The position numbers and the translations under genes are program-made. The notes beneath the pieces are model-generated. The model was not told the DNA's origin and did no database searches. It worked only from the letters and a program-made list of their open reading frames with translations. Positions 21,427 through 31,287 of a DNA stretch of 64,000 bases are shown here, piece after piece. This DNA is from Pseudomonas sp. Seg1 (GTDB lineage: Bacteria; Pseudomonadota; Gammaproteobacteria; Pseudomonadales; Pseudomonadaceae), in NCBI RefSeq assembly GCF_018326005.1, contig NZ_AP021903.1, positions 1,056,001 to 1,120,000 on the forward strand, in the 5' to 3' direction. The stretch's first letter is position 1. Every line of letters begins with the position of its first letter.

Positions 21427-21816
21427 TTATTTGCTTATTTGTTTGACATTAAAATTTCCGTTTAACATGACAGCTTTATCACCATCAAGAAATAAAAAAG
21501 ATCCATTTACAGATTTTAAGCCGTTGACTGTTCCAATCACGATGGATGCCGTGCCAAAGCTTGGGTAGCGGGTATCTTGTCCCGGGAGTTGGTAGGACCA
21601 AAAATGTGCGACATTCCCGTTATCCAAGTCCGCAGGATAGTCGAAGATATGAGTACCATCTTCAAGAGCAGGAGGGAAAACCAGCGTCACACCCGAATGT
21701 TCGTCGTTGCCAGTAATCGAGAAGGTAAACTGGATTTGTTTTCCTATAATAGTCAGCCCTTCAGGTGATCTTGCTTCCAACGTTCCGGTGCCGTTGCTTG
21801 TTTTAGATGACTTCAT
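21427..21816 (-). CDS. Orphan beta-rich hypothetical protein, AT-rich gene
   Basis: I do not recognise this 129-residue protein. It has no signal peptide or membrane helix, no cysteine, many Gly, Thr, Asn and Phe residues and alternating hydrophobics, suggesting a small beta-sandwich (SGVTLVFPPALEDGTHIFDY, GSFLFLDGDKAVMLNGNF). AAAGGA lies 7 bp before the ATG, supporting a real gene. Base use is clearly more AT-rich than in its neighbours, a sign of recent acquisition. It stands alone between hisC and the receptor genes. Confidence 0.65.
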   Translation of the reverse strand: MKSSKTSNGTGTLEARSPEGLTIIGKQIQFTFSITGNDEHSGVTLVFPPALEDGTHIFDYPADLDNGNVAHFWSYQLPGQDTRYPSFGTASIVIGTVNGLKSVNGSFLFLDGDKAVMLNGNFNVKQISK

Positions 21817-22155
21817 AACGTTATCCTTTTTTCGTTAATGATTCTGTTTGAGAGGGCAGAGAGCTCTATTCGTTTTTTCAGTCGTTAGTTTATTTTTATG
21901 AGTTGGCGCATGCCTACTGATATAAATGACAGGTTTTTAGCATGATTTGGAATATGTCGGAGGATTCTTGCTTCTAATGAATCAAGCCAGAGTTGAGTTT
22001 TTTTACTTGGATTCATAATTCGGAGCGGTAAACGGTAAATGTAAAAAGCCCCTTACCCTCTACCCAATATAGAGGGGATCGATTGAGGGGCTTTTCAGTA
22101 TCTACACCGATCTGAGATATCGAGGTGTTTTGACGGAATAGGTGGGTGACTCCGC
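21817..22155. other. AT-rich intergenic stretch
   Basis: About 340 bases without a gene, markedly AT-rich to about 22020, then a terminator. It must hold the promoter of the orphan gene at 21427-21816, but I see no clear -35/-10 pair or repeat in it. Confidence 0.6.
22042..22095. terminator. Bidirectional terminator
   Basis: AAAAAGCCCCT at the left pairs with AGGGGCTTTT at the right, with an inner CCTCTA/TAGAGG stem. A and T runs on both sides allow termination in either direction; it ends the TonB receptor-DUF4198 transcript. Confidence 0.75.
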
Positions 22156-22875
22156 TTACTCGTGATGCGGCTCGCCAAGGAACGTCAGTGAGCTGAACAA
22201 CCCACGACTGTCCACATCAGTGCTGCCCTTCACCGGTACCTCAACCTGCGCCGCAATCACATTCAACCCTTCATTACGCACCAGCACTTGCGCACGCCCA
22301 TCCTTGTCAGTCTCGGTGCTCAAGGTGTTCGGCGAACTGCGATAATCGCCAATCAGTTTCACCCCCGCCGCCGGTTTGCCATCGAGCAACACCCGCACCG
22401 GCAATGAATTCCCCGGCCCAACGGTCAGCGGATCAACCTCCGGCAGAATCAGCAATTTGATCTGATCCAGTTTCGGCAACTTTGCGCCCGGCTGATAAAT
22501 CGCCAGGCTGTATTTGAACGTCTCCGTCGCCTCGACAGCGCCGGGGACTTTGCTGCGTCCTTCGTTGATCCACTTCTTGTCGGCGGTTTGCGACCACATG
22601 CCGTTATTCAATGCCACGGCCATAACCGCAGGCGACTTCAATGGTTTTAGCCGTGCGTGATCCGCCAGGCGCTCGACGCTGACCGGAATCATCTTGCCGC
22701 CCGCGTCATATGCCCAGGCACCACTGATCTTCTGCGCCTTGAACGCGTTGTCTTCAGCGCCATGGCCGTAGATCACTTCGATATTGCCGCGTCGTTGTTC
22801 GGTCCACAGGCCGTGGGCCGAGACTTGGCCGGCGAACAGCGCGGCGATAAGCACGAGGGTTTTGCCGTATTGCAT
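22156..22875 (-). CDS. DUF4198 periplasmic protein linked to a TonB receptor
   Basis: This 239-residue protein has a signal peptide ending near GQVSA, directly followed by HGLWTEQRRG, the usual His start of mature DUF4198 proteins. The C-terminal half resembles an immunoglobulin-like metal or ligand domain (VDPLTVGPGNSLPVRVLLDG). The family was once labelled NikM and is often found next to metal uptake genes, but its function is not established. It starts 12 bp after the receptor gene and is surely co-transcribed, so a role in handling the same metal or siderophore is likely. Confidence 0.85.
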   Translation of the reverse strand: MQYGKTLVLIAALFAGQVSAHGLWTEQRRGNIEVIYGHGAEDNAFKAQKISGAWAYDAGGKMIPVSVERLADHARLKPLKSPAVMAVALNNGMWSQTADKKWINEGRSKVPGAVEATETFKYSLAIYQPGAKLPKLDQIKLLILPEVDPLTVGPGNSLPVRVLLDGKPAAGVKLIGDYRSSPNTLSTETDKDGRAQVLVRNEGLNVIAAQVEVPVKGSTDVDSRGLFSSLTFLGEPHHE

Positions 22876-22887
22876 GGGGGCTTCCTT

Positions 22888-24993
22888 TTACAGGTTGAGG
22901 GTCAGGCTGACAGTGAAGTTGCGCGGCTCACCGGGGTTGACCCAGTAATTGCTGTAGGAGCGCTCGTAATACTTCTCGTCGAAGACGTTGTTCAGGTTCA
23001 GCCCGACGGTGACGTTGTCGCTGGCCTTGTAATGGGCGAGCAGGTCGACGGTCCGGTAGGCCGGCAATTCGAAATCGCTGCCGGACTCCCCCGAGCGGTC
23101 ACCGATATAAGTGAACGCCGCGCCGACGTCCGAGCCGCGCAAATGACCATCCTGAAACTCATAAACACCGAGCAGACTGCCACTGCGTTTGGCCACACCG
23201 AGGATGCGGCTGCCGGTGGGAATCTTCGCGTCGCCCTTGGTCACTTCGGCGTCGATGTAAGCGAAGGCGCCGATCACCCGCAGCGCATCGGTCACTTGCC
23301 CGGTCACTTGCCAATCGAAACCGCGACTGCGCGCCTTGCCCATCGCACGGCTGGTGTCAGTGGCCGGGTCGAGGGCGAGGACGTTTTCCTTGTCGATGTG
23401 GAAGAAGGCGAGGGTGCTGCTCAGGCGTTCGTCGAACAGTTCGTTCTTGATGCCGACTTCGTAGCCGACGCCTTCTTCGGGGGCGAAGGATTTGCCGGAG
23501 GCGTCGAGGCCGTTGTTCGGTTTGAACGAGGTCGAGGCGTTGGCGAACAGGCCGGTGTTCGGCGTCAGTTGATAGAGCAGACCGGCGCGTTGGGTGAGCG
23601 CGTCATGACGCTGGCTGCTCTTGGCGTTACGGCTGTGGTCGTCGATGCGCTGGTCGAAATGCTCGAAACGCGCACCGATCATCCCGCGTAATTTATCGCT
23701 GAAGACGATTTGATCCTGCAGGTTCAAGGCGTGGCTTTCGACGTGTTCGAAGAAGTCCGTGCCTGAGCGAGCGCCACTGGGTTTCGGCTGGCCGTAGATC
23801 GGTTTGTAGATGTCGATGGCGTAAGGGCCACCGGCAATGGTGGTGACGCGCTCGTTCTTGCGGAAGTTTTCGTATTCGCTGCCGATCAGCAGTTCGTGTT
23901 GCCACGGGCCGAGGTCGAAGAGGCCGCGCAATTCCAGTTGGGTGATGCTGTCGTGCCAGTTGGTATCGCGTTCGCGATAGCGGCGGTTGACGGTGTGACC
24001 GTCGGCATTCAACGGGCGAGATTCGGAGGCGTCGCCCCAGAGTTTGCCTTCTTTGTAATGGCTGGCCAGACGCAGTTTCCAGCTGTCATTGAGGTGATGT
24101 TCGAGGGTCGCCTGCAGCAAGTTGTTGTGGTTGTCGATGTTGCCGTCGTTGGGTTCGCCGAGGAAAGTCGAGCGCGAGACGCCGCTCCACTTGTTGTTCG
24201 GCGCAACGATGCCACGATCGAAGGTGGAGCTGTGCCGGACGATTTCGCTCTCAATCAACAGCGACGTGTCCGGGTTCAATTGCCAACTGATCGAGGGTGC
24301 GACGAAGAGGCGCTGGCTGTCGACGTGATCGCGAAAGCTGTTGTTGTCTTCGACCGCGAGGTTGATCCGCGAGAGCACATTGCCCTGATCATCCAGCGGC
24401 GTGTTGACATCCAGGGCGGTGCGGTAGCGGTCCCAACTGCCGGCGCTGGTTTGCAGGGTGGTGAAGGCTTCGGGCTGCGGTTTCTTGGTGACGATGTTCA
24501 CTGTGCCGCCGGGATCGCCTCGACCATAAAGGCTGGCCGCCGGGCCTTTGAGCACTTCGATACGTTCGATGTTGGCCGCGTCAGGCGTGCTCGGATAACC
24601 GCGATTGGCGCTGAAGCCGTCCTTGTAGAACTCCGACGTGGTGAAGCCGCGCACGCTGTATTCGTAGAGGGTGAGGCCGCCAAAGTTGTTTTGCTTCGAC
24701 ACGCCACCGGCAAAGTCCAGTGCGCGCTCGACGCTGGTACTGCCCAGATCCTTGAGCACGCTGGCGGGCACCACGCTGATCGCTTGCGGGATATCGCGAA
24801 TCGCCGTGTCGGTTTTGGTCGCGCTGGAGGAGCGGGTGGCGCGGTAGCCTTTGACCGGTCCGGTCGGGGATTCGTAGTCGGAGATGACGCTGATGGCGTC
24901 GAGTTCGAGGGGTTTGGGTTCTTCAGCGCAGGCTGGATCGACCAGCAAACCGAGGCTAAGGCCCAGCAAGGAAGCCTTTGTTCGAGACGACAT
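22888..24993 (-). CDS. TonB-dependent siderophore or metal receptor
   Basis: This 701-residue outer-membrane receptor has a signal peptide ending near ACA, a TonB-box-like DAISVIS, a plug domain (IRDIPQAISVVPASVLKDLG, VLKGPAASLYGRGDPGGTVN) and a beta barrel ending in NFTVSLTLNL with terminal aromatic/Leu pattern. No N-terminal signalling domain is present, so it is not a sigma-regulator type. ATG 24993 is preferred; a TTG at 25008 extends it by five residues. The ligand cannot be read from sequence. The DUF4198 partner and the palindrome at its start point to metal control. Confidence 0.92.
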   Translation of the reverse strand: MSSRTKASLLGLSLGLLVDPACAEEPKPLELDAISVISDYESPTGPVKGYRATRSSSATKTDTAIRDIPQAISVVPASVLKDLGSTSVERALDFAGGVSKQNNFGGLTLYEYSVRGFTTSEFYKDGFSANRGYPSTPDAANIERIEVLKGPAASLYGRGDPGGTVNIVTKKPQPEAFTTLQTSAGSWDRYRTALDVNTPLDDQGNVLSRINLAVEDNNSFRDHVDSQRLFVAPSISWQLNPDTSLLIESEIVRHSSTFDRGIVAPNNKWSGVSRSTFLGEPNDGNIDNHNNLLQATLEHHLNDSWKLRLASHYKEGKLWGDASESRPLNADGHTVNRRYRERDTNWHDSITQLELRGLFDLGPWQHELLIGSEYENFRKNERVTTIAGGPYAIDIYKPIYGQPKPSGARSGTDFFEHVESHALNLQDQIVFSDKLRGMIGARFEHFDQRIDDHSRNAKSSQRHDALTQRAGLLYQLTPNTGLFANASTSFKPNNGLDASGKSFAPEEGVGYEVGIKNELFDERLSSTLAFFHIDKENVLALDPATDTSRAMGKARSRGFDWQVTGQVTDALRVIGAFAYIDAEVTKGDAKIPTGSRILGVAKRSGSLLGVYEFQDGHLRGSDVGAAFTYIGDRSGESGSDFELPAYRTVDLLAHYKASDNVTVGLNLNNVFDEKYYERSYSNYWVNPGEPRNFTVSLTLNL

Positions 24994-25035
24994 GTTATGT
25001 TGTTCCAATTATCAAAATTGAAACAATATAACATG
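24991..25035. promoter_or_regulatory. 45-bp near-perfect inverted repeat over the receptor start
   Basis: The left arm CATGTTATGTTGTTCCAATT is repeated inverted at the right end (AATTGAAACAATATAACATG) with few mismatches. It covers the start codon and ribosome site of the receptor gene and lies between it and algW. This looks like an operator. The outer TGTTAT/ATAACA ends recall Zur-type sites, but spacing differs. Confidence 0.7.
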
Positions 25036-25081
25036 CCTGTTGAGAATGTCTTTTATCCGCGCTGTCGGCGCGAAAAAAGTT

Positions 25082-26239
25082 TTACTCTTCTTTTTCCTGC
25101 ACTGGCGCCGGCGGTGGACGCAGGCCGATTTCAGCGGTGAGTTTCAGCTCCTTGCCGTTACGCATCACCTGAATTGTCACTTTGTCAGTCGGTTTGATCC
25201 GCGCGACCTGGTTCATCGAACGGCGACCATCACCGGCCGGTTCGCCATCAATGCTCAGAATCACGTCGCCCAATTGCAGGCCGGCCTTCTGCGCCGGGCC
25301 GTCGCGGAAGATCCCGGCGACGACAATCCCCGGACGTCCGGACAAGCCAAACGACTCGGCCAATTCCTGGGTCAGCGGTTGCACTTCGATCCCCAGCCAG
25401 CCACGAATCACCTGGCCGTGCTCGATGATCGACTTCATCACTTCCATCGCCAGTTTCACCGGGATGGCGAAGCCGATACCTTGCGAGCCGCCGGACTTGG
25501 AGAAAATTGCCGTGTTGATGCCGGTGAGGTTGCCGTTGGCATCGACCAGCGCGCCGCCGGAGTTGCCCGGGTTGATCGCTGCGTCGGTCTGGATGAAATC
25601 TTCGTAGTTGTTCAGGCCCAACTGATTACGCCCGGTGGCACTGATGATGCCCATGGTCACGGTCTGGCCAACGCCGAACGGGTTGCCGATGGCCAGCGCG
25701 ACGTCGCCGATGCGAATGTTGTCGGAGCGGCCGACGGTGATGGCCGGCAGGTTTTTCAGGTCGATCTTCAAGACCGCGAGGTCGGTTTCCGGGTCACTGC
25801 CGATCACCCGGGCGAGGGTTTCACGGCCATCCTTCAGCGCCACAACGATTTGGTCGGCACCGCTGGTCACGTGGTTGTTGGTGAGGATGTAGCCTTCCGG
25901 GCTCATGATCACGCCGGAGCCGAGGCTCGATTCCATGCGCTTTTGCTTCGGCGAGTTGTCACCGAAGAAGCGGCGGAACTGCGGATCTTCAAACAGCGGA
26001 TGCGCCGGTTTGTTGATGACTTTGGTGGTGTACAGGTTAACCACCGACGGCGCGGCGATGGTCACTGCGTCCGCATAGGACACCGGCCCCTGCTGCACGC
26101 TGGTGGTTTGCGGAGCCTGTTGCAGGTTGACGTCGAGGCTCGGCAGCCCGACCCACTGCGGGTAACGCTGAATAATCAACAGAGCGATAAGCACGCCGGC
26201 CAACAGCGGCCAACCCATAAAACGCAGCGCCTTGAGCAT
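25082..26239 (-). CDS. algW: Periplasmic HtrA-type serine protease AlgW (DegS-like)
   Basis: This 385-residue inner-membrane-anchored protease has one N-terminal helix (residues about 8-25), the catalytic triad His123 (LTNNHV), Asp153 and Ser227 (NPGNSGGA), and one C-terminal PDZ domain. In Pseudomonas it senses misassembled outer-membrane proteins and cleaves MucA to release AlgU, controlling alginate and envelope stress. The location near his/murA and cysD is conserved. Full length. Confidence 0.95.
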   Translation of the reverse strand: MLKALRFMGWPLLAGVLIALLIIQRYPQWVGLPSLDVNLQQAPQTTSVQQGPVSYADAVTIAAPSVVNLYTTKVINKPAHPLFEDPQFRRFFGDNSPKQKRMESSLGSGVIMSPEGYILTNNHVTSGADQIVVALKDGRETLARVIGSDPETDLAVLKIDLKNLPAITVGRSDNIRIGDVALAIGNPFGVGQTVTMGIISATGRNQLGLNNYEDFIQTDAAINPGNSGGALVDANGNLTGINTAIFSKSGGSQGIGFAIPVKLAMEVMKSIIEHGQVIRGWLGIEVQPLTQELAESFGLSGRPGIVVAGIFRDGPAQKAGLQLGDVILSIDGEPAGDGRRSMNQVARIKPTDKVTIQVMRNGKELKLTAEIGLRPPPAPVQEKEE

Positions 26240-26342
26240 TAAGCACGTCCTGGAAAAGTTGCAGGCGGGGTCAGACCGCCCATAATGTCGCGCATTATAC
26301 GAGGCCGCGCGTGCCTCTGAACGGGATATTTAGGAGTCTTTC

Positions 26343-27101
26343 ATGGCCGTTGCCCTCAGCACCCTCGTCGAAGAAGCCGACCGCTATCTTGGCGCTGCAA
26401 AAATTGCCGATTATTGCCCCAACGGCTTGCAGGTCGAGGGCCGACCGCAGGTGATGCGCATCGTCAGTGGCGTCACCGCCAGTCAGGCGTTGCTCGATGC
26501 TGCTGTCGAAGCCGAGGCCGATCTGGTGCTGGTGCACCACGGTTATTTCTGGAAAGGCGAGAACCCGTGCATCACCGGCATGAAGCAGCGTCGCCTCAAG
26601 ACCCTGCTCAAGCACGACATCAGCCTGCTCGCCTACCACTTGCCGCTGGACCTGCACCCGGACGTCGGCAACAACGTGCAACTGGCGCGTCAACTGGACA
26701 TCACCGTCGAAGGCCCGCTGGACCCGGATAATCTGAAAATCGTCGGGCTGGTGGGGTCGCTGGACGAGCCGGTGAACGCCCGTGATTTTGCCCGTCGAGT
26801 GCAAGAACGCATGGGGCGCGAACCGCTGCTGATCGAAGGCAGCGGCATGATTCGCCGGGTCGGCTGGTGCACCGGTGGTGGTCAGGGCTACATCGATAAC
26901 GCCATCGCTGCCGGCGTTGATCTGTTCATCAGCGGCGAGGCCTCCGAGCAAACCTTCCACAGTGCCCGGGAAAACAACATCAGCTTCATTGCCGCCGGCC
27001 ACCATGCCACCGAACGTTATGGCGTGCAGGCGCTCGGTGATTACCTGGCGAAGCGTTTCGCCGTCGAACACATCTTCATCGACTGCCCGAATCCGATCTG
27101 A
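26343..27101 (+). CDS. Nif3-like dinuclear metal centre protein (YbgI family)
   Basis: This 252-residue protein belongs to the NIF3/YbgI family, hexameric rings with a dinuclear metal site; some members hydrolyse GTP or repair nucleotides, but the physiological role is unclear. Metal-binding His residues are visible in LVLVHHGYFWKG and in AAGHHATERYGV. TAGGAG lies about 10 bp before the start. It diverges from algW, as in P. aeruginosa. Confidence 0.92.
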   Translation: MAVALSTLVEEADRYLGAAKIADYCPNGLQVEGRPQVMRIVSGVTASQALLDAAVEAEADLVLVHHGYFWKGENPCITGMKQRRLKTLLKHDISLLAYHLPLDLHPDVGNNVQLARQLDITVEGPLDPDNLKIVGLVGSLDEPVNARDFARRVQERMGREPLLIEGSGMIRRVGWCTGGGQGYIDNAIAAGVDLFISGEASEQTFHSARENNISFIAAGHHATERYGVQALGDYLAKRFAVEHIFIDCPNPI

Positions 27102-27120
27102 TTCACAGCGCATCCCCCGG

Positions 27121-27205
27121 TAGGAGTGAGCCTGCTCGCGATAGCTTTGTCACATTCAACATAGCAGTGACTGACACACTGCTATCGCGAGCAGGCTCAC
27201 TCCTA
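27121..27205. repeat. REPIN (inverted REP pair)
   Basis: TAGGAGTGAGCCTGCTCGCG at the left is matched inverted by CGCGAGCAGGCTCACTCCTA at the right, about 45 bp apart, after the Nif3-like gene. A T-for-C variant of the 2091 family. Confidence 0.9.
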
Positions 27206-27350
27206 CAGGGGGTGGGTGCCCAAACGAGTGGGCATATTCATATACCCTTTCGATCTAGTTGGCTTCCTGATTAGAAGAGGTCGCTGTGCTAGGATTCCCC
27301 GCTCGAACACGGCCCGCTGGCCGTTCATAAGAAAGCTTTCGTGAGTAGCC

Positions 27351-28268
27351 ATGGTCGACAAACTGACGCATCTGAAACAGCTGGAGGCGGAAAGCATCCA
27401 CATCATCCGCGAGGTGGCCGCCGAGTTCGACAACCCGGTGATGCTGTACTCCATCGGTAAAGACTCCGCCGTGATGCTGCACCTGGCACGCAAGGCGTTC
27501 TTCCCGGGCAAACTGCCGTTTCCGGTGATGCACGTCGACACCCGGTGGAAATTCCAGGAGATGTACAAGTTCCGCGACAAGATGGTCGAAGAACTGGGCC
27601 TGGACCTCATCACTCACATCAACCCGGACGGCGTGGCGCAGAACATCAACCCGTTCACCCACGGTAGCGCCAAGCACACCGACATCATGAAAACCGAGGG
27701 CCTCAAGCAGGCACTCGACAAGCATGGTTTCGACGCAGCATTCGGCGGCGCCCGTCGCGATGAAGAGAAATCCCGTGCCAAAGAGCGCGTGTACTCGTTC
27801 CGCGACAGCAAGCACCGCTGGGATCCGAAAAACCAGCGTCCGGAGCTGTGGAACGTCTACAACGGCAAGGTCAACAAGGGCGAATCCATTCGCGTGTTCC
27901 CGTTGTCGAACTGGACCGAGCTGGACATCTGGCAGTACATCTACCTCGAAGGCATCCCGATCGTGCCGCTGTACTTTGCCGCCGAGCGTGAAGTGATCGA
28001 GAAGAACGGCACGCTGATCATGATCGACGACGAGCGCATCCTTGAGCACCTGTCCGACGAAGACAAAGCGCGCATCGTCAAAAAGAAAGTGCGTTTCCGT
28101 ACCCTTGGCTGCTACCCGTTGACGGGCGCGGTGGAGTCCGAGGCCGAAAGCCTGACGGACATCATTCAGGAAATGCTCCTGACGCGAACTTCCGAGCGCC
28201 AGGGCCGTGTCATCGACCACGATGGCGCAGGCTCGATGGAAGACAAAAAACGTCAAGGCTATTTCTAA
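27351..28268 (+). CDS. cysD: Sulfate adenylyltransferase subunit CysD
   Basis: This 305-residue ATP sulfurylase subunit makes APS from sulfate and ATP with CysN. The PP-loop-type segment is [12 protein letters not shown], and the conserved [16 protein letters not shown] follows. Start ATG 27351 gives [15 protein letters not shown]. It is followed 9 bp later by cysNC. A very long frame on the opposite strand is a codon-bias shadow. Confidence 0.97.
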   Translation: MVDKLTHLKQLEAESIHIIREVAAEFDNPVMLYSIGKDSAVMLHLARKAFFPGKLPFPVMHVDTRWKFQEMYKFRDKMVEELGLDLITHINPDGVAQNINPFTHGSAKHTDIMKTEGLKQALDKHGFDAAFGGARRDEEKSRAKERVYSFRDSKHRWDPKNQRPELWNVYNGKVNKGESIRVFPLSNWTELDIWQYIYLEGIPIVPLYFAAEREVIEKNGTLIMIDDERILEHLSDEDKARIVKKKVRFRTLGCYPLTGAVESEAESLTDIIQEMLLTRTSERQGRVIDHDGAGSMEDKKRQGYF

Positions 28269-28277
28269 GGGGCTGTC

Positions 28278-30176
28278 ATGTCGCATGTTTCTGATTTGAT
28301 CAGCGAGGACATCCTCGCCTACCTGGGCCAGCACGAACGTAAAGAGCTGCTGCGCTTTTTGACCTGCGGTAACGTCGATGACGGCAAGAGCACCCTGATC
28401 GGGCGCCTGCTGCACGACTCGAAGATGATCTACGAAGATCACCTGGAAGCGATCACCCGCGATTCGAAGAAAGTCGGCACCACCGGTGATGACATCGACC
28501 TGGCATTGCTGGTCGACGGCTTGCAGGCCGAGCGCGAGCAGGGCATCACCATCGATGTCGCTTACCGCTATTTCTCCACCGCCAAACGCAAATTCATCAT
28601 CGCCGACACCCCCGGCCATGAGCAGTACACCCGCAACATGGCCACGGGTGCGTCCACCTGTGACCTGGCGATCATCCTCGTCGACGCCCGTTACGGCGTG
28701 CAGACCCAGACCCGTCGCCACAGCTTTATCGCCTCCCTTTTGGGGATCAAGCACATCGTCGTCGCCATCAACAAGATGGACTTGAAGGGCTTCGATGAAG
28801 GCGTGTTCGAGTCGATCAAGGCCGACTACCTGAAGTTCGCCGAAGGCTTGAAGATGAAGCCGACCAGCATGCACTTCGTGCCGATGTCTGCCCTCAAGGG
28901 CGACAACGTGGTGAACAAGTCCGAGCGCTCGCCTTGGTACAAAGGCCAGTCGCTGATGGAAATTCTCGAGACCGTGGAAGTGGCGGGCGACCGCAACTTC
29001 ACCGATCTGCGTTTCCCGGTGCAGTACGTCAACCGTCCTAACCTGAACTTCCGCGGTTTCGCCGGCACGCTGGCCAGCGGCATCGTCAAGAAGGGCGACG
29101 AAGTCGTGGTGCTGCCGTCGGGCAAGAGCAGCCGCGTGAAGTCCATCGTCACTTTCGAAGGTGAGCTGGAGCACGCCGGTCCTGGTCAGGCTGTGACGCT
29201 GACCATGGAAGACGAAATCGACATCTCCCGGGGCGACCTGCTGGTGCATGCCGACAACGTGCCGCCGGTCACCGACAGCTTCGAAGCGATGCTGGTGTGG
29301 ATGGCTGAAGAGCCGATGCTGCCGGGCAAGAAATACGACATCAAACGCGCCACCAGTTACGTGCCGGGCTCTATCGCCAGCATCGTCAACAAGGTCGACG
29401 TGAATACCCTTGAAGAAGGCCCGGCGAGCGCGTTGCAGCTCAACGAAATCGGCAAGGTGAAGATCGCGCTCGACGCGCCGATCGCCCTCGACGGTTACGA
29501 GAGCAACCGCACCACTGGCGCGTTCATCATCATCGATCGTTTGACCAACGGCACCGTCGGCGCCGGCATGATCGTCGCGCAGCCAGTGGCTCATGGCACG
29601 GCTTCGCACCACGGCAAACTGGCCCACGTTGCCACCGAAGAGCGCGCTCAGCGTTTCGGTCAGCAACCGGCCACCGTGTTGTTCAGCGGTCTGTCGGGCG
29701 CGGGCAAGAGCACTCTGGCCTACGCGGTTGAACGCAAGCTGTTCGACATGGGCCGCGCGGTGTTTGTGCTGGATGGCCAGAACCTGCGTCACGACCTCAA
29801 CAAAGGTCTGCCACAGGATCGCGCCGGCCGCACCGAGAACTGGCGTCGTGCCGCGCACGTGGCGCGTCAGTTCAACGAGGCCGGTCTGCTGACGTTAGCG
29901 GCCTTCGTCGCGCCAAGTGCCGAAGGGCGCGAGCAGGCCAAGGATCTGATTGGCAAGGATCGTCTGTTGACGGTTTACGTGCAGGCCTCGCCAGCCGTGT
30001 GCGCCGAGCGTGATCCGCAAGGCCTGTACGCGGCTGGCGGCGACAACATCCCGGGCGAGTCCTTCCCGTACGACGTGCCGCTGAATGCCGATCTGGTGAT
30101 CGACACCCAGTCGCTGTCGCTGGAAGAAAGCGTCAAGCAAGTGCTGGATCTGCTGCGCAAGCGTGGCGCGATCTAA
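28278..30176 (+). CDS. cysNC: Bifunctional CysN GTPase / CysC APS kinase
   Basis: This 632-residue fusion has an N-terminal EF-Tu-like GTPase ([25 protein letters not shown]) that drives ATP sulfurylase, and a C-terminal APS kinase starting near residue 460 with Walker [10 protein letters not shown] at about 471-479. It produces PAPS for sulfate reduction. The fusion is normal in Pseudomonas. A terminator follows. Confidence 0.97.
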   Translation: MSHVSDLISEDILAYLGQHERKELLRFLTCGNVDDGKSTLIGRLLHDSKMIYEDHLEAITRDSKKVGTTGDDIDLALLVDGLQAEREQGITIDVAYRYFSTAKRKFIIADTPGHEQYTRNMATGASTCDLAIILVDARYGVQTQTRRHSFIASLLGIKHIVVAINKMDLKGFDEGVFESIKADYLKFAEGLKMKPTSMHFVPMSALKGDNVVNKSERSPWYKGQSLMEILETVEVAGDRNFTDLRFPVQYVNRPNLNFRGFAGTLASGIVKKGDEVVVLPSGKSSRVKSIVTFEGELEHAGPGQAVTLTMEDEIDISRGDLLVHADNVPPVTDSFEAMLVWMAEEPMLPGKKYDIKRATSYVPGSIASIVNKVDVNTLEEGPASALQLNEIGKVKIALDAPIALDGYESNRTTGAFIIIDRLTNGTVGAGMIVAQPVAHGTASHHGKLAHVATEERAQRFGQQPATVLFSGLSGAGKSTLAYAVERKLFDMGRAVFVLDGQNLRHDLNKGLPQDRAGRTENWRRAAHVARQFNEAGLLTLAAFVAPSAEGREQAKDLIGKDRLLTVYVQASPAVCAERDPQGLYAAGGDNIPGESFPYDVPLNADLVIDTQSLSLEESVKQVLDLLRKRGAI

Positions 30177-30219
30177 GCAATAAAGCAGCGACAAGCTTCT
30201 AGTTTCAAGCTGCAAGAAA

Positions 30220-30256
30220 AAGCCCGCCGATGAGTAGTCTTCGGCGGGCTTTTTTG
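30220..30256 (+). terminator. Terminator after cysNC
   Basis: AAGCCCGCCGA pairs with TCGGCGGGCTT, followed by a run of T; a clear rho-independent terminator. Confidence 0.88.
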
Positions 30257-30272
30257 TTGTCTTGAGATTGCT

Positions 30273-30363
30273 ATCGCTGGCAAGCCAGCTCCCACAGGGA
30301 TTTTCAGCGCACACAAAGATTGTGTAACGCAGAGAAACCTGTGGGAGCTGGCTTGCCAGCGAT
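30273..30363. repeat. REPIN, GCTGGC variant
   Basis: ATCGCTGGCAAGCCAGCTCC at the left is the inverse of GGAGCTGGCTTGCCAGCGAT at the right, with CCCACAGG/CCTGTGGG inside. A different REP subfamily from the one at 2091. Confidence 0.88.
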
Positions 30364-30372
30364 GAGGGCGGA

Positions 30373-31287
30373 TCAGGCGCCTGAGGACTTCGCTGGGTAT
30401 TCGCGGTGCATCTGTTCCAGCAACGCATCCTTGTCCAGCCACAGCTGATTGATCCAGCCCTGGAATTGCAGGCGATATTCGCCGTCCTGGTCGTAGTTCT
30501 TGCCAATGAACTGCTGCGGGATCTTCAGCTCTTCAAAGTGCACCACCACATCGCGCACATTGCCACACAGCAAATCCCAGAAGCCCGGACGGCCGCCCGG
30601 ATAGTGAATGGTCACGTTGACGATCGACTCCAGCTGTTCGCCCATCGCATCCAGCACAAACGCGATGCCGCCAGCCTTGGGCTTGAGCAGGTATTTGAAC
30701 GGCGACTGCTGCTGCGCATGCTTGCCTTCGGTGAAGCGCGTGCCTTCAACGAAGTTGAAGATCCCCACCGGATTATTACGAAACTTCGCGCAGGTCTTGC
30801 GCGTGGTTTCCAGGTCTTTGCCTTTCTTTTCCGGGTGCTTTTCCAGATACGCCTTGGAATAGCGCTTCATGAACGGAAAGCCCAGCGCCCACCAAGCCAG
30901 GCCGATCACCGGCACCCAGATCAGCTCCTGCTTAAGGAAGAACTTCAGCGGCTGAATTTTCCGGTTGAGCACGTATTGCAGCACCAGAATATCGACCCAG
31001 CTCTGATGGTTGCTGGTGATCAGGTACGAGTGCTTGTAGTCCAGGCCTTGCAGCCCGCTGATGTGCCAACGGGTGCGCCGCACCAGATTCATCCAGCCTT
31101 TGTTGTTGCTGATCCACGCTTCATGCGTGTGGCTCATCAACCAGAGTGAGGCACGCCGGGCGAGGTCGAATGGCAGCACTTTGATCAGCGCCACACAGAA
31201 CAGAAACGAGCACAGCAGAATCGTATTGAGTGCCAACAGCAGCGAGGCGATCACGCCGCGCAACGGTGCAGGTAGAAAATCCAGCAT
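30373..31287 (-). CDS. PlsC-family 1-acylglycerol-3-phosphate acyltransferase (YihG-like)
   Basis: This 304-residue membrane acyltransferase has two N-terminal hydrophobic segments and the motifs NHQSWVD (HX4D, His94-Asp99) and FVEGTRF (about 179-185). It is closest in character to the YihG branch of acyl-phosphatidate acyltransferases, which tune phospholipid acyl composition. It abuts pta by no gap (stop 31288), so the two may be co-transcribed. Confidence 0.9.
   Translation of the reverse strand: MLDFLPAPLRGVIASLLLALNTILLCSFLFCVALIKVLPFDLARRASLWLMSHTHEAWISNNKGWMNLVRRTRWHISGLQGLDYKHSYLITSNHQSWVDILVLQYVLNRKIQPLKFFLKQELIWVPVIGLAWWALGFPFMKRYSKAYLEKHPEKKGKDLETTRKTCAKFRNNPVGIFNFVEGTRFTEGKHAQQQSPFKYLLKPKAGGIAFVLDAMGEQLESIVNVTIHYPGGRPGFWDLLCGNVRDVVVHFEELKIPQQFIGKNYDQDGEYRLQFQGWINQLWLDKDALLEQMHREYPAKSSGA

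Noticed and set aside
27255-29858. 867-residue open frame on the minus strand
   Set aside because: It lies antisense to cysD and cysNC and arises from GC-rich codon bias; the plus-strand genes carry clear catalytic motifs.
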